64,000 bases of DNA from Pseudodesulfovibrio sp. zrk46 (GCF_012516435.1 NZ_CP051216.1:1118001-1182000), one strand, 5' to 3'. Counted from the stretch's first letter, positions 50,407-59,668 are shown. Made by a program: numbers and translations. Notes: a model not told the origin generated them from the sequence alone.

Positions 50407-51900
50407 ATGTTTCGAACACTGATTTTTGCCGCGACGATGATTGTGGCGCTGAGCAGCCATGCTTATGGAGAGTCCTATCCCATCGTGGATACCGGGCAGG
50501 AAGCCTGTTTCAACAAATCCCGCCAGATCGCATGCCCGGAGCCGGGGCAATCGTTCAACGGGCAGGATGCCCAATTCAAGGGCAACAAGGCCCGCTATCT
50601 GGACAACGGCGACGGCACCGTCACCGACCTCGTCACCGGCCTCATGTGGGTCAGGGAACGGGGCATGAAGATGTCGTGGAATGCAGCCGTGGACGGAGCC
50701 AAGGAATGCCGTGTAGGCGGCTATGACGACTGGCGCGCGCCCACCATCAAGGAGTTGTATTCTCTCATAAACTTCAATGGCTGGGGACAACCCACCGAAC
50801 AGAACGCCATCCCCTATCTCGACACCCGCTACTTTGATTTCGAATACGGCGACACAAGACGGGGCGAACGTCTCATAGACTGTCAGGACTGGTCCGCCAC
50901 CCAATATGTTTCCACGACCATGGGAGGTTCCGCCACCGCCTTTGGCGTGAACTTCGCGGACGGACGCATCAAGGGGTATCCCATCAACGGCCGGGGCAAG
51001 CAGGGCCGTAAATACATGCGCTACGTGCGCGGCAATCCCCTCTACGGCAAGAACTCATTTGAAGCCAACGGCAGCACGGTCATGGACAAGGCCACCGGCC
51101 TCACATGGCAAAAACGGGACAGCGGTACGCCCATGAACTGGGAGAGCGCCCTCTCCTATTGCGACAACCTGAATCTGGGCGGACACAAGGATTGGCGTCT
51201 GCCCAATGCCAAGGAATTGCAGTCCATCGTGGATTACACCCGCAGTCCTCAGACGAGCCGTTCCGCAGCCATTGATCCCAAGTTCATGGTCAGTGATCCC
51301 GAGTCCTATTTTTGGACCTCCACCACCCATCTCGATGGTCCCAAGCCAGACCGTGCAGTCTACGTCGCCTTTGGCCGGGCCATGGGCTATTTCGCGCCGC
51401 CCCGCTCCAATGCCTCCAAGCGTTTTCTCGATGTACACGGCGCGGGCGCCCAGCGCAGTGACCCCAAGTCCGGTGATCCGAGCCGTTTTTCCCAAGGCCA
51501 TGGCCCGCAGGGGGACGACATTCGCATCGACAACTACGTGCGCTGTGTACGCGGCGGCACTGCCGTCTATTACCAGCCGCTTTTCAAGCGCATCCCCACA
51601 TGGAAGGGAGGCGGCAATCCCGGTTCCTACGGCTCCAATACTCGTCAGCAGGATTTCAACATGCCGCGTCACGGAGGGCAGCAGGGCATGTCCATGCAGG
51701 TTGGTGGCAGAGGGCCACAGGGCGGAGGACGCCAAGGTGGAGGACGAATGGGACCGCCGCCCGAAGCCTATGAGGCCTGTTCCGGCGTCTCCAATAGCGG
51801 AGAATGTTCGTTCCAGTCGCCACACGGCACCGTCACCGGGCTCTGCCAAAACATGGGCAGCGGCACAGTCTGTGTGCCTGAAGGTGGGCCACCTCGATAG
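50407..51900 (+). CDS. Secreted protein with two DUF1566 (Lcl-C-type) domains
   Basis: A 497-residue protein with a signal peptide (FRTLIFAATMIVALSSHAYG) and two DUF1566 units. The first shows GLMWVRERGMKMSWNAAVDGAKECRVGGYDDWRAPTIKEL, the second GLTWQKRDSGTPMNWESALSYCDNLNLGGHKDWRLPNAKEL; each ends in a short YVRCVRG/YMRYVRG motif. The Trp-Arg-x-Pro-x-x-Glu-Leu pattern is typical of DUF1566, which belongs to the C-type-lectin/formylglycine-enzyme-like folds. A Gly/Gln/Arg-rich low-complexity tail (GGQQGMSMQVGGRGPQGGG) and a small cysteine-rich end follow. Adhesion or ligand binding is possible. It is flanked by a terminator and a family A repeat. Confidence 0.85.
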   Translation: MFRTLIFAATMIVALSSHAYGESYPIVDTGQEACFNKSRQIACPEPGQSFNGQDAQFKGNKARYLDNGDGTVTDLVTGLMWVRERGMKMSWNAAVDGAKECRVGGYDDWRAPTIKELYSLINFNGWGQPTEQNAIPYLDTRYFDFEYGDTRRGERLIDCQDWSATQYVSTTMGGSATAFGVNFADGRIKGYPINGRGKQGRKYMRYVRGNPLYGKNSFEANGSTVMDKATGLTWQKRDSGTPMNWESALSYCDNLNLGGHKDWRLPNAKELQSIVDYTRSPQTSRSAAIDPKFMVSDPESYFWTSTTHLDGPKPDRAVYVAFGRAMGYFAPPRSNASKRFLDVHGAGAQRSDPKSGDPSRFSQGHGPQGDDIRIDNYVRCVRGGTAVYYQPLFKRIPTWKGGGNPGSYGSNTRQQDFNMPRHGGQQGMSMQVGGRGPQGGGRQGGGRMGPPPEAYEACSGVSNSGECSFQSPHGTVTGLCQNMGSGTVCVPEGGPPR

Positions 51901-51912
51901 ATAATCAGGATA

Positions 51913-52109
51913 GGAGGTCGGCCTTCGGCCTCCTTTTGACAGGTGATTTCGCCTCCGGCGGCCAAAGGGCTATAACCCTTTGGAATCCCACTCTGCGCCT
52001 TTGGCGCAATTTATTTCCGCGCCGAAGGCGCATATAGGATTCTTAAGGCCCTCGGCCTTAAGCCCGCCGAGAGGCAAAATCACCTGACAATCGCCGCGAA
52101 GCGGCATCC
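51913..52109 (+). repeat. Intergenic mosaic repeat family A, complete copy (A5)
   Basis: Ends GACAGGTGATTTCGCC and GCAAAATCACCTGACAATC. Contains CCAAAGGG...CCCTTTGGAATCCC, TGCGCCTTTGGCGCA, CGCGCCGAAGGCGCA and a variant stem CTTAAGGCC-CTC-GGCCTTAAG where other copies have CCAAAGGCC-CTC-GGCCTTTGG. Ends in GCCGCGAAGCGGC. Confidence 0.8.
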
Positions 52110-52161
52110 TCTCCTCTTTTCCCTCCTTGCCACGCATCGTTCGGCGTGGCACAAACCTGAC

Positions 52162-53316
52162 ATGCAGACGCCATCGCTTGTTCAGATACTCATACGTTTT
52201 CTCCGCCTCGGCCTGACCGCTTTTGGCGGCCCTGCCATGGTGCCGTATATAAGAAGCATGGCTGTGGAGCGTGAACAATGGCTCTCGGAGCGCAGCTTCA
52301 AACTCGGCATGTCCGTGGCACAGGCCATCCCGGGCGCCACTGCCATGCAGATGGCGGCCTATGTGGGCCTGAGAGCACGCGGTGGCCCGGGCGCATTGGT
52401 GGCGTACTTCGGCTTTGGCCTGCCTGCTTTTTTGCTCATGCTCGGACTGTCGGCCCTGTATTTCCACGCCATGGACGTGCCGATGATCAAGGCGGCCTTC
52501 TCAGGCCTGCAACTGATCGTGGTGGCACTCATCTTTCACGCGGCCATCAATTTTTCGCGCCGTTATCTGGACACACTCCCGACAAAATTACTGGCCTGCA
52601 CCGCCGGTATCTGGCTGGCCATGGGCGGCAATCCGATCCTCGCCCTGCTGACCGTCTGCGCACTGGCCGTGTTCACCTTCCGCGCCGAACAGGGAGGATT
52701 GCCTCCGACAGAACATGAACACACTGTAGGCCGTCCCATGGTCGCGGCCGTGGTCTTCGCGCTACTGTTCTTCGCCTTTCTGATCCTGCTCTGGTTCGTT
52801 GATCCCACGCTCTTCAATCTCGGCCTTCTCATGGCCAAGATCGACTGCTTCGCCTATGGCGGCGGCTATGTTTCCGTGCCCATCATGCTGCATGAAGTGG
52901 TGGAAGTACGCGGCTGGCTGACCAGCGCCCAGTTCATGGACGGCATCGCGCTTGGTCAGATCACGCCCGGGCCCATCGTCATGACCGCTGCCTTCGTAGG
53001 CTACATCGTGGCCGGGACGCTCGGTGCCACCGTGGCCGCCATCACCGTCTTCACGCCGTCGCTCATTTTCGTCTGTGCCGCCACCACCTTCGGCGACCGG
53101 ATCGTGGCCTCGCCATTGGCCCGCCGAGCACTCAAGGGCAGTCTCGTCTCTCTCGTCGGACTCATGGCCGCCGTGGCCGCGCAATTCGCCGTTGCCACAG
53201 ACTGGTCGCCCCTGCGCGCCTTTGTCGCCATCGCCGCGTTTCTCGCGCTGCGCATGAAGCTCGACGTCCTCTGGGTCGTTCTGGGAGGAGCGGCTTTGAG
53301 TGCGCTGGTGTTGTAG
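52162..53316 (+). CDS. chrA: Chromate transporter family permease (two CHR domains)
   Basis: A 384-residue membrane protein with two homologous halves: FLRLGLTAFGGPAMVPYIRSM...AIPGATAMQMAAYVG and LLMAKIDCFAYGGGYVSVPIM...GQITPGPIVMTAAFVGY, each with the FGG/YGGG and PGP-type motifs of the CHR family, and about ten membrane helices. Chromate/sulfate antiport is the family activity; in a sulfate reducer sulfate transport is a reasonable alternative. ATG 52162 follows the A5 repeat. Confidence 0.9.
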   Translation: MQTPSLVQILIRFLRLGLTAFGGPAMVPYIRSMAVEREQWLSERSFKLGMSVAQAIPGATAMQMAAYVGLRARGGPGALVAYFGFGLPAFLLMLGLSALYFHAMDVPMIKAAFSGLQLIVVALIFHAAINFSRRYLDTLPTKLLACTAGIWLAMGGNPILALLTVCALAVFTFRAEQGGLPPTEHEHTVGRPMVAAVVFALLFFAFLILLWFVDPTLFNLGLLMAKIDCFAYGGGYVSVPIMLHEVVEVRGWLTSAQFMDGIALGQITPGPIVMTAAFVGYIVAGTLGATVAAITVFTPSLIFVCAATTFGDRIVASPLARRALKGSLVSLVGLMAAVAAQFAVATDWSPLRAFVAIAAFLALRMKLDVLWVVLGGAALSALVL

Positions 53317-53444
53317 GGGAGAAATCAGGATAGGATGCCGCAGGCCGACCTCATATTCCCTCTTCCCCAAATTCCACCGCAACCATTGAACAAACCCCTT
53401 GTGGCTGTTAGACATTCTGGAACAACTGCAACAACGAGGCGTAC

Positions 53445-54566
53445 ATGATCGCACCTGACAAGCCATATACTTTTGACAGCGTTGTCCGCATGCTCATGGG
53501 GACCGGATTCGTCATCGGACTGATCTGGCTGCTGGGCTACCTGTCCAGCGCCCTGATTCCGTTCGTGTCTGCCCTGCTGCTCGCGTACCTGCTCAATCCC
53601 ATTACGGCTTTTCTGGAAGAAAAACTGCACAGCCGTATGCTGGCGGTGCTGCTGACCGTGTTGCTGGTGATCGGAGCGGCCACAGGCATCGTCATGACCA
53701 TTCTCCCCATGATGGGCGCGGAGTTCGCCTCCATGGGCCGGGTGCTGCGCGACCTCGCTACCAATCAGGAATATGCGGCGCGGGTCAAAGCGCATCTGCC
53801 GCCGGACCTGTGGGACTGGATTCGTCAGGCCATAAACAACAAGGATATTCAGGACCTCTTCACCAGTGATGGCGCGGCAACCGTGGCCAAGGGCGTATTC
53901 GACAAGATCATGCCCGGCATCAAGGGCGTGCTGCGCGGCACGGCATCCTTTTTGGGCGGCTTCCTGACACTGGGTATCATCCTGCTCTATCTGGTCTTCC
54001 TGCTGGCCGACTTCGGCAAGATCCAGAAAGGCTGGCAGGACTACATCCCCGGTCAGTACCGCGAAGGTATCGTTGATTTCATTGAAGAATTCGAACACAC
54101 CATGAGCCGCTACTTCCGCAGCCAGGTGACCATAGCCCTGATCGTGGGTGTGCTGCTCTCCATCGGATTTCTGATCATCGGCCTGCCCATGGCGCTGGTC
54201 ATGGGAATGCTCATCGGCGTGTTGAACATCGCACCGTATCTCGGCACCATTGGCATCATCCCGGCCATCTTCCTCGGTGGCCTTGGCGGCATCGAGACCG
54301 GTACGTCTCCGTGGATGGGCATGCTGCTCACCCTTGTGGTGGTCTGCGCGGTGCAGATCATTCAGGACGGCTTCCTCGTCCCCAAGATTCAGGGCGAAAG
54401 CCTCGGCCTGTCTCCGTGGATGATCCTTTTGGCCCTGTCCGTCTGGGGCAAGCTGCTCGGCTTCCTCGGTCTGCTCATCGCCCTGCCCATGACCTGCCTC
54501 TGTCTGTCGTACTACCGACGCATGCTGGTCAAGAGAGAGGCGCAGATGGCGCAACGATCAGGATAG
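53445..54566 (+). CDS. AI-2E family (PerM/TqsA-like) membrane permease
   Basis: A 373-residue protein with eight membrane helices and the family segments ALIPFVSALLLAYLLNPI near the N-terminus, GTIGIIPAIFLGGLGG and a C-terminal DGFLVPKIQGESLGLSPWMILLALSVWGKLLGFLG. Members of the family include autoinducer-2 exporters and Na+/H+ antiporters; the substrate here is unknown. A bidirectional terminator follows. Confidence 0.92.
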   Translation: MIAPDKPYTFDSVVRMLMGTGFVIGLIWLLGYLSSALIPFVSALLLAYLLNPITAFLEEKLHSRMLAVLLTVLLVIGAATGIVMTILPMMGAEFASMGRVLRDLATNQEYAARVKAHLPPDLWDWIRQAINNKDIQDLFTSDGAATVAKGVFDKIMPGIKGVLRGTASFLGGFLTLGIILLYLVFLLADFGKIQKGWQDYIPGQYREGIVDFIEEFEHTMSRYFRSQVTIALIVGVLLSIGFLIIGLPMALVMGMLIGVLNIAPYLGTIGIIPAIFLGGLGGIETGTSPWMGMLLTLVVVCAVQIIQDGFLVPKIQGESLGLSPWMILLALSVWGKLLGFLGLLIALPMTCLCLSYYRRMLVKREAQMAQRSG

Positions 54567-54583
54567 AAACTCCCCGCAAAAAC

Positions 54584-54615
54584 AAAGCGGGCCATCCAAC
54601 TGGACGGCCCGCTTT
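54584..54615. terminator. Bidirectional terminator between permease and kinase genes
   Basis: AAAGCGGGCC pairs with GGCCCGCTTT around a 12-nt inner part that also has TCC/GGA pairing, with TTTTT on the right and AAA on the left. It serves the convergent genes on both sides. Confidence 0.88.
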
Positions 54616-54637
54616 TTCATGCGCTGTCGAAAGTAGA

Positions 54638-56038
54638 TCACTCAAGGTTTTCCTCCTGCTCAAAGGGCAGGATCAGCGAGAATTCATTGCCGTGTTCGTT
54701 GTGTTCGTACCCAACGGTGCCACCATGCAATTCCACCACCTGACGGACAAAGTAGAGCCCTCGGCCCGAGCCGCTCTCCTTGGCCACGTTGTCAGCCCGG
54801 AAACCGGGCTTGAACACATCCATGGGGTTCTCGAGATCAAGCGGCCTGCCGGTTGAGACAACCCACATCTTGATGCCGGGTTTGTCCGGCCCGAAGTGAT
54901 CCTTGAGTACCTGCCAGCCATAGGAGACAAAGCGTCCGGTCCGGCCATCCGGCAGGGTAGCCTCTTCGGTATACTTGAGGGCATTGGAAAAATAGTTGGC
55001 GTAGACCTGCGCGATTAGGCCAGGGTCCATGACGAGACGAATAACCTGATCAGGCACGCCACCAAGGGCAAAACCGATCTCAATATTCTTCTCCTCGAAA
55101 CGCTGACGGCAACGCTCCACCTGCGGCTCCAACACACCGGTACGCAGGTTTACCTCGCGTTTCATGAGCACGTAGCGCCCCTCCTCGAAATGACGGCGGC
55201 GCAGCAGCGTCTCAAGGAACATGGAGGTGACCTCGTAGTGACGGTAAATCTCCTGATACTGGCTTTCGATGGAAGCAGCGGTGAGCGCCAGCTCGTTACC
55301 CACATCAATGCAGGATTGTTGGCCACATTCCCCCATGGATATGAGCACCTTTTCGGTGGAGACGTGCAGCTCTTCAATGCGCCGTTTCAGACGATTGAAA
55401 TAGAGCTTGAAGTACATGTTCGGAACAATGACATTGTGGCCGATGTCCTGAACCATGGACTTGATGAACCGGATATGTTCGCGGTTCCGCGAGCGAATCA
55501 GGCGATGGTGGAGTTGGTAGCCAATACGGTTGACGTATTTCTCAAGAAACAGACGTTGGTGTTCGGTCAGGGAAGAGGAAGGCCACATCTCGAAACAGCC
55601 TATGATATGGTTCCGAGGCTCAAAGGCGAGCAGGTTGGCGTATTCCGGGTTGCACCGGATGGGCACGAACATACGGTCATCTTTGTAGACGACCTTATCG
55701 GTCAGTTCATCGTCCCATGTGCGGGTCGGCTCCATGACGCTCTTGTCACCAGACGTGCCGCCCACCACAAAGGTGTCCTGGTCTTCCAAAATATAGATGG
55801 TTGCCTTCAGCCCGAACAGCACACGGGGAATCATCAGGCACACGGCGTAGAACATATCCCTTCCGCGCACCTCTTGGGCGAGGTCAAAGAAGATGTTCAG
55901 GGCGCGGACTTCGAGGAGAGTGAAGTCGTAATCTACATAGTCGGTCAGTTTCTCTTCGATGCGGTGCGCCACGTAATCATGGCGCTCCTCGTCCGAAGAA
56001 AAGTGCGCTCCGATAATACCGCCCGACTTGTGGTGCAT
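54638..56038 (-). CDS. GAF-like sensor histidine kinase
   Basis: A 466-residue cytoplasmic kinase without membrane helices. The first ~175 residues look like a GAF-type sensor (YAVCLMIPRVLFGLKATIYIL...FEMWPSSSLTEHQRLFLEKYV), then a dimerisation helix with a likely His (IKSMVQDIGHNVIVPN), and an HATPase domain with N-box ANYFSNALKYTEEA, a modified G1 (VVSTGRPL in place of DxGxG) and G2 GSGRGLYFVRQVVELHGG. The H-box does not look like the standard HisKA ERxxx. No response regulator is adjacent; the GGDEF protein at 56369 is on the same strand upstream but separated by repeats. Confidence 0.82.
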   Translation of the reverse strand: MHHKSGGIIGAHFSSDEERHDYVAHRIEEKLTDYVDYDFTLLEVRALNIFFDLAQEVRGRDMFYAVCLMIPRVLFGLKATIYILEDQDTFVVGGTSGDKSVMEPTRTWDDELTDKVVYKDDRMFVPIRCNPEYANLLAFEPRNHIIGCFEMWPSSSLTEHQRLFLEKYVNRIGYQLHHRLIRSRNREHIRFIKSMVQDIGHNVIVPNMYFKLYFNRLKRRIEELHVSTEKVLISMGECGQQSCIDVGNELALTAASIESQYQEIYRHYEVTSMFLETLLRRRHFEEGRYVLMKREVNLRTGVLEPQVERCRQRFEEKNIEIGFALGGVPDQVIRLVMDPGLIAQVYANYFSNALKYTEEATLPDGRTGRFVSYGWQVLKDHFGPDKPGIKMWVVSTGRPLDLENPMDVFKPGFRADNVAKESGSGRGLYFVRQVVELHGGTVGYEHNEHGNEFSLILPFEQEENLE

Positions 56039-56129
56039 GAGGTCTCCCTGACGTCAGATTTCACAACTCCTAGCGTTTCTATACAGGCAGGACGTAAAAA
56101 AGGGAAGGAATGGTAATATTCCTTATGAA

Positions 56130-56227
56130 GAATGCCTCGCCGGCGGGCGTCTCCGACGGGTCAGGAACCCTTTGTAAAGGGTTCCCGACACCCTCCTAAA
56201 CTTTTTGGCGCTCGCTTCGCTCGGGGC
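56130..56227 (+). repeat. Intergenic mosaic repeat family B (B4)
   Basis: GCCTCGCCGGCGGGCGTCTC, stem GGAACCCTTT-GT-AAAGGGTTCC, CGACACCCTCCTAAACTTTT and GGCGCTCGCTTCGCTCGGGG. Nearly identical to B5 at 59672. Confidence 0.8.
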
Positions 56228-56262
56228 TCTACGAACTCAATATTATGTCCAAATAATAACTT

Positions 56263-56357
56263 TGCGGCGACAGCCGCAGAATGGGATTCCAAAGGGTATA
56301 GCCCTTTGGCCGCCAGAGGGGAAATCACCTGACAATCGGAGGCCGAAGGCCGACCTC
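56263..56357 (+). repeat. Intergenic mosaic repeat family A, right half (A6)
   Basis: GCGGCGACAGCCGCAGAATGG, GATTCCAAAGGG-TATAG-CCCTTTGG, then GAAATCACCTGACAATC and GGAGGCCGAAGGCCGACCTC. The left end is absent. It lies directly after the stop of the GGDEF gene on the minus strand. Confidence 0.72.
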
Positions 56358-56368
56358 AAGTCCTGATT

Positions 56369-57631
56369 TTACCCAACGACGACCTTGTTTCTTCCGGTCT
56401 CCTTGGCTTCGTACAGCGCTTCGTCGGCCCGCTTGACGAGATCGTCTGCGGACTCGCCCTTCTCGTGTAGTGCGACACCGAAACTGGACGTTATCTGACG
56501 CGGCACACCTGTGAAGGAGAAGATCTCGACAGCATGGCGAAGCCGCTCGGCCACGCGCTTGGCGCGCTCCATATCGGACTTGGAGAGCACCATGAACTCC
56601 TCGCCACCCCAACGGGCCAGGGTATCGTTCTCTCGAACATTGTCGCGCACAAGCTGGGAAATTTCGCGTAATACCGCGTCGCCCACGTCGTGACCGTAGG
56701 TGTCGTTGATGGACTTGAAATGGTCTATGTCGAACATGACGAGGGAAAAGGACGCCCCGGATGCAGCCATCTGACCGAGTTGACGCAGAAAACTGCGACG
56801 GTTGAGCGCCTTGGTGAGCGGATCGGTGGAAGCCTCGTCCTCAAGATGCGCCCGCTCGTCCTCCAGCCCGGACACATCCTGAAAGGTGAACAGACGAAGA
56901 TCGGAACCGGGAAACTGGTTGAAAGTCACACCGAAAGCGTTGGGGCGAGAATCGGGATGACGCGGATTCTCGATATGCACCATGTGATCGCGATCCAACT
57001 GGTCTTCGATGATGTCCCGAATCCAGTGGGTCGGATGGGTGTCATAGGTCTCGCCATTGACCTTGACGATGAAATCCTCCACGCCCATGTCCAGCTCGCT
57101 CATGCTTTCGTAGTCAGTGTAGCCAAGATAGTCTGCCAGACGGCGGTTGATGTAGGTAACGTCGTAGCCATCCACCAACACGGCCGGTGACGGGAAGAAA
57201 TCCAGCAACTGGCGCAGGGAATAATCGGCCTGAGCCATGCGGCGGGCCGTGGCGATCTCCTTGGCGCACTTCATGACTGCGGCGCGCAGCTTGCGGCCGT
57301 CCACGGGCAGGCTGACGAAGACGTCCACACCAAGCTCCACGGCCCGCACGAGGGAACGCGGAGAGTAGGGACCGAAAGCAACGACGACCTTGAGATCGGA
57401 ATGAGACTCGCGCCCTTTCCTGATCAGCTCCAGCCCGTCCACCTTCTCAAGCGCAACGTCGGTGACCAGGATGTCGGGCTGTACGGAGCGCACCAGATTC
57501 AGCGCCTCCTTGCCGTCCTTGGCCTCCAGAACATCGATGGTCCCCTTGCGCAGCAGGGCGACCATGCTCTCGCGCTCATAGTCCTCCTGCTGGGCAACCA
57601 GTATGGTGAGACGCCTTCCTCGCTTCGCCAC
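56369..57631 (-). CDS. Diguanylate cyclase with receiver-like and PAS domains
   Basis: A 420-residue protein: receiver-like domain (1-125), PAS domain (about 140-255) and GGDEF domain (about 265-420) with WGGEEF and the inhibitory I-site RxxD (RENDTLARW) five residues ahead. It should make cyclic di-GMP. The receiver keeps Asp58 (ILVTDVALE) but has lost the acidic pair (AQQE at 13-16) and the conserved Lys (SLP in place of KP at 107-109). It starts at GTG directly after the fabI stop (TAAGTG). Confidence 0.9.
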   Translation of the reverse strand: MAKRGRRLTILVAQQEDYERESMVALLRKGTIDVLEAKDGKEALNLVRSVQPDILVTDVALEKVDGLELIRKGRESHSDLKVVVAFGPYSPRSLVRAVELGVDVFVSLPVDGRKLRAAVMKCAKEIATARRMAQADYSLRQLLDFFPSPAVLVDGYDVTYINRRLADYLGYTDYESMSELDMGVEDFIVKVNGETYDTHPTHWIRDIIEDQLDRDHMVHIENPRHPDSRPNAFGVTFNQFPGSDLRLFTFQDVSGLEDERAHLEDEASTDPLTKALNRRSFLRQLGQMAASGASFSLVMFDIDHFKSINDTYGHDVGDAVLREISQLVRDNVRENDTLARWGGEEFMVLSKSDMERAKRVAERLRHAVEIFSFTGVPRQITSSFGVALHEKGESADDLVKRADEALYEAKETGRNKVVVG

Positions 57632-58396
57632 TTAGACCCCCATGATGTTGTAGCCGGAATCCACGAAGATCACGTCACCCGTGGTGCCGGTGGACAGGTC
57701 CGAGGCGAGATACAGGGCACACTTACCCACATCCTCGATGGTGATGTTCCGATGCAGGGGCGCCTTCTCCTCGATCTTGTCCAGAATGGTGGAGAAGCCG
57801 GAGATGCCCTTGGCCGCCATGGTCTTGACCGGCCCGGCAGAGATGGAGTTGATGCGCACGCCGCGCGCGCCCAGATCCACGGACAGGTAGCGTACACACG
57901 CTTCCAGCGCGGCCTTGGCCACACCCATGGCGTTGTAGTTGGCCACCACCTTGCCCGCGCCGTAGTAGGACAGGGTAAGCACCGAGCCGCCGGGGTTGAG
58001 CATCTGTTCGTAAGCCCGGCACAGAGCCACCAGAGAGTAGGAAGACACGTCCAGCGCCACGCCGTACCCTTTGCGGCTGGTGTCGATGAAGCGGCCCTTG
58101 AGGTCTTCACGGTCAGCATAGGCGATGGAGTGGACCAGAATGTCCACGTCGCCCCACTGTTCCTTGACCTTCTCCACGCCCGCTTCGATATCCTCGTCGC
58201 TGGTCACGTCGCATTTGAACATGAACTCGCCGTCCAGCTCCTCGCAGATGGGATCGAGCCGCCGCTTGATGGGGTCCACGGCATAGCTGAACGCCAGCCT
58301 CGCGCCGTGTTCTTTAAATTGTTTGGCAATGCCGTAGGCAATGCTGCGGTCATTGACCACGCCGAATATGAGAGCTTTCTTTCCTTTCAGAAGCAT
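57632..58396 (-). CDS. fabI: Enoyl-[acyl-carrier-protein] reductase (NADH)
   Basis: A 254-residue SDR-type reductase for the last step of fatty-acid elongation. Markers: GKKALIFGVVNDRSIAYGIAK (nucleotide binding), LVHSIAYAD, and the catalytic pair in YYGAGKVVANYNAMGVAKAAL (Tyr-x6-Lys). ATG 58396 with GGAG six bases upstream is the true start; a longer open frame upstream is antisense to the DUF362 gene. Followed without gap by the GGDEF gene. Confidence 0.95.
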   Translation of the reverse strand: MLLKGKKALIFGVVNDRSIAYGIAKQFKEHGARLAFSYAVDPIKRRLDPICEELDGEFMFKCDVTSDEDIEAGVEKVKEQWGDVDILVHSIAYADREDLKGRFIDTSRKGYGVALDVSSYSLVALCRAYEQMLNPGGSVLTLSYYGAGKVVANYNAMGVAKAALEACVRYLSVDLGARGVRINSISAGPVKTMAAKGISGFSTILDKIEEKAPLHRNITIEDVGKCALYLASDLSTGTTGDVIFVDSGYNIMGV

Positions 58397-58531
58397 TTGT
58401 TCTCCTTTGCTTTCCCCCCACCATAAAGTCGCACGGGGGTTGTTGCAAATGATAAAGAGCTTTCTTTGCCTCCGCCACGCCAGTCGTGATACAAACCCCG
58501 TATCGACAACACCGAAACAAAGGATCACGCC

Positions 58532-59668
58532 ATGGCATCCAAAGTATATTTCTGGAATCTCCGCGCTTCCATGAAGGCCCCGTTCCACGCGCGCATGCGC
58601 TCCCTGCTCAAGGCCGTCGGCCTGAACAAGGAGGTCGCCGAAGGCGATCTGGCCGCCGTCAAAATCCACTTCGGCGAGCAGGGCACCACCGGCTTTCTGC
58701 GCCCGCTCTGGGTGAAGCCCATCCTCGATTTCATCACCGAATGCGGTGGCAAGCCGTTCCTCACCGACGCCTCCACCCTCTATGTAGGCCAGCGCGGCGA
58801 GGCAGTCTCCCACCACATGTGTGCCGCCCGTCATGGCTGGGATCCGCTCGTCATGGGCGCGCCCGTCATCATCGCGGACGGGCTCAAGGGAACTGCCGAA
58901 GAAGCCGTCCCCATCAATCTCAAGCACATAGAAGACGCCTACATCGCCCGTGACATTGCCGAGGCCGACCTCCTCATCTCGGTCAACCATTTCAAAGGGC
59001 ACGAGCTGGCCGGATACGGCGGCGCGCTCAAGAACATGGGCATGGGCTGCGCCAGCAAGAAGGGCAAGATGCACCAGCACTTTTCCACCGGCCCGGTGGT
59101 TCGCCCCGAGAACTGTGTCGCCTGCGAGGCGTGCCTCAACGTCTGCAAGACCGAAGCCCTCTACATCGACGAGGAAACCGGCAAGATCGCCCTCGCGCCC
59201 GAGCGTTGCGTCGGTTGCGGCGGCTGTTTCGTAGCCTGTCGTCACGAAGGTCTCGAAGTGAACTGGAAGATCGGTGTGCAAGAATTTCTCGAGCGCATGA
59301 TGGAATACACCCTCGGTGTCGTCAAAACCAAGGACAAGCCGTGTCTGCACGTCAACTTCGTCATGGACGTCGTGCCCGACTGTGACTGTGTGGGCTTCAC
59401 CGATGCGCCCGTCTGTCCGGACATCGGCATCCTCGCCTCCTTCGACCCCGTGGCCGTGGATCAGGCCTCCATGGATCTCGTCAACGATGCGCCGCCGCTC
59501 TATCCCAGTCAGCTGCCCTTCGGCGTCATGCCCGGTCAATCCAAGTTCGCCGCCATTCATCAGCACGTACCCGAGAGCATGGGCCTCGACTACGCCGAAA
59601 AGATCGGCCTCGGTTCCCGCGAATACGAACTGATCCCCATGGTGAAGGACGAGAAGAAGGAAGAATAA
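58532..59668 (+). CDS. DUF362-domain ferredoxin-type Fe-S protein
   Basis: A 378-residue protein with a DUF362 domain (first ~180 residues; AAVKIHFGEQGTTGFLRP, LLISVNHFKGHELAGYGGALKNMGMGCASKKGKM) and two [4Fe-4S] motifs, CVACEACLNVC and CVGCGGCFVAC, at about 193-235. These are common electron-transfer proteins of anaerobes; the reaction is unknown. AAAGGA precedes the ATG. Confidence 0.92.
   Translation: MASKVYFWNLRASMKAPFHARMRSLLKAVGLNKEVAEGDLAAVKIHFGEQGTTGFLRPLWVKPILDFITECGGKPFLTDASTLYVGQRGEAVSHHMCAARHGWDPLVMGAPVIIADGLKGTAEEAVPINLKHIEDAYIARDIAEADLLISVNHFKGHELAGYGGALKNMGMGCASKKGKMHQHFSTGPVVRPENCVACEACLNVCKTEALYIDEETGKIALAPERCVGCGGCFVACRHEGLEVNWKIGVQEFLERMMEYTLGVVKTKDKPCLHVNFVMDVVPDCDCVGFTDAPVCPDIGILASFDPVAVDQASMDLVNDAPPLYPSQLPFGVMPGQSKFAAIHQHVPESMGLDYAEKIGLGSREYELIPMVKDEKKEE

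Noticed and set aside
58397-59566. Upstream extension of the fabI frame to 644 codons
   Set aside because: The extra part is antisense to the DUF362 gene; GGAG and the conserved N-terminus place the fabI start at 58396.
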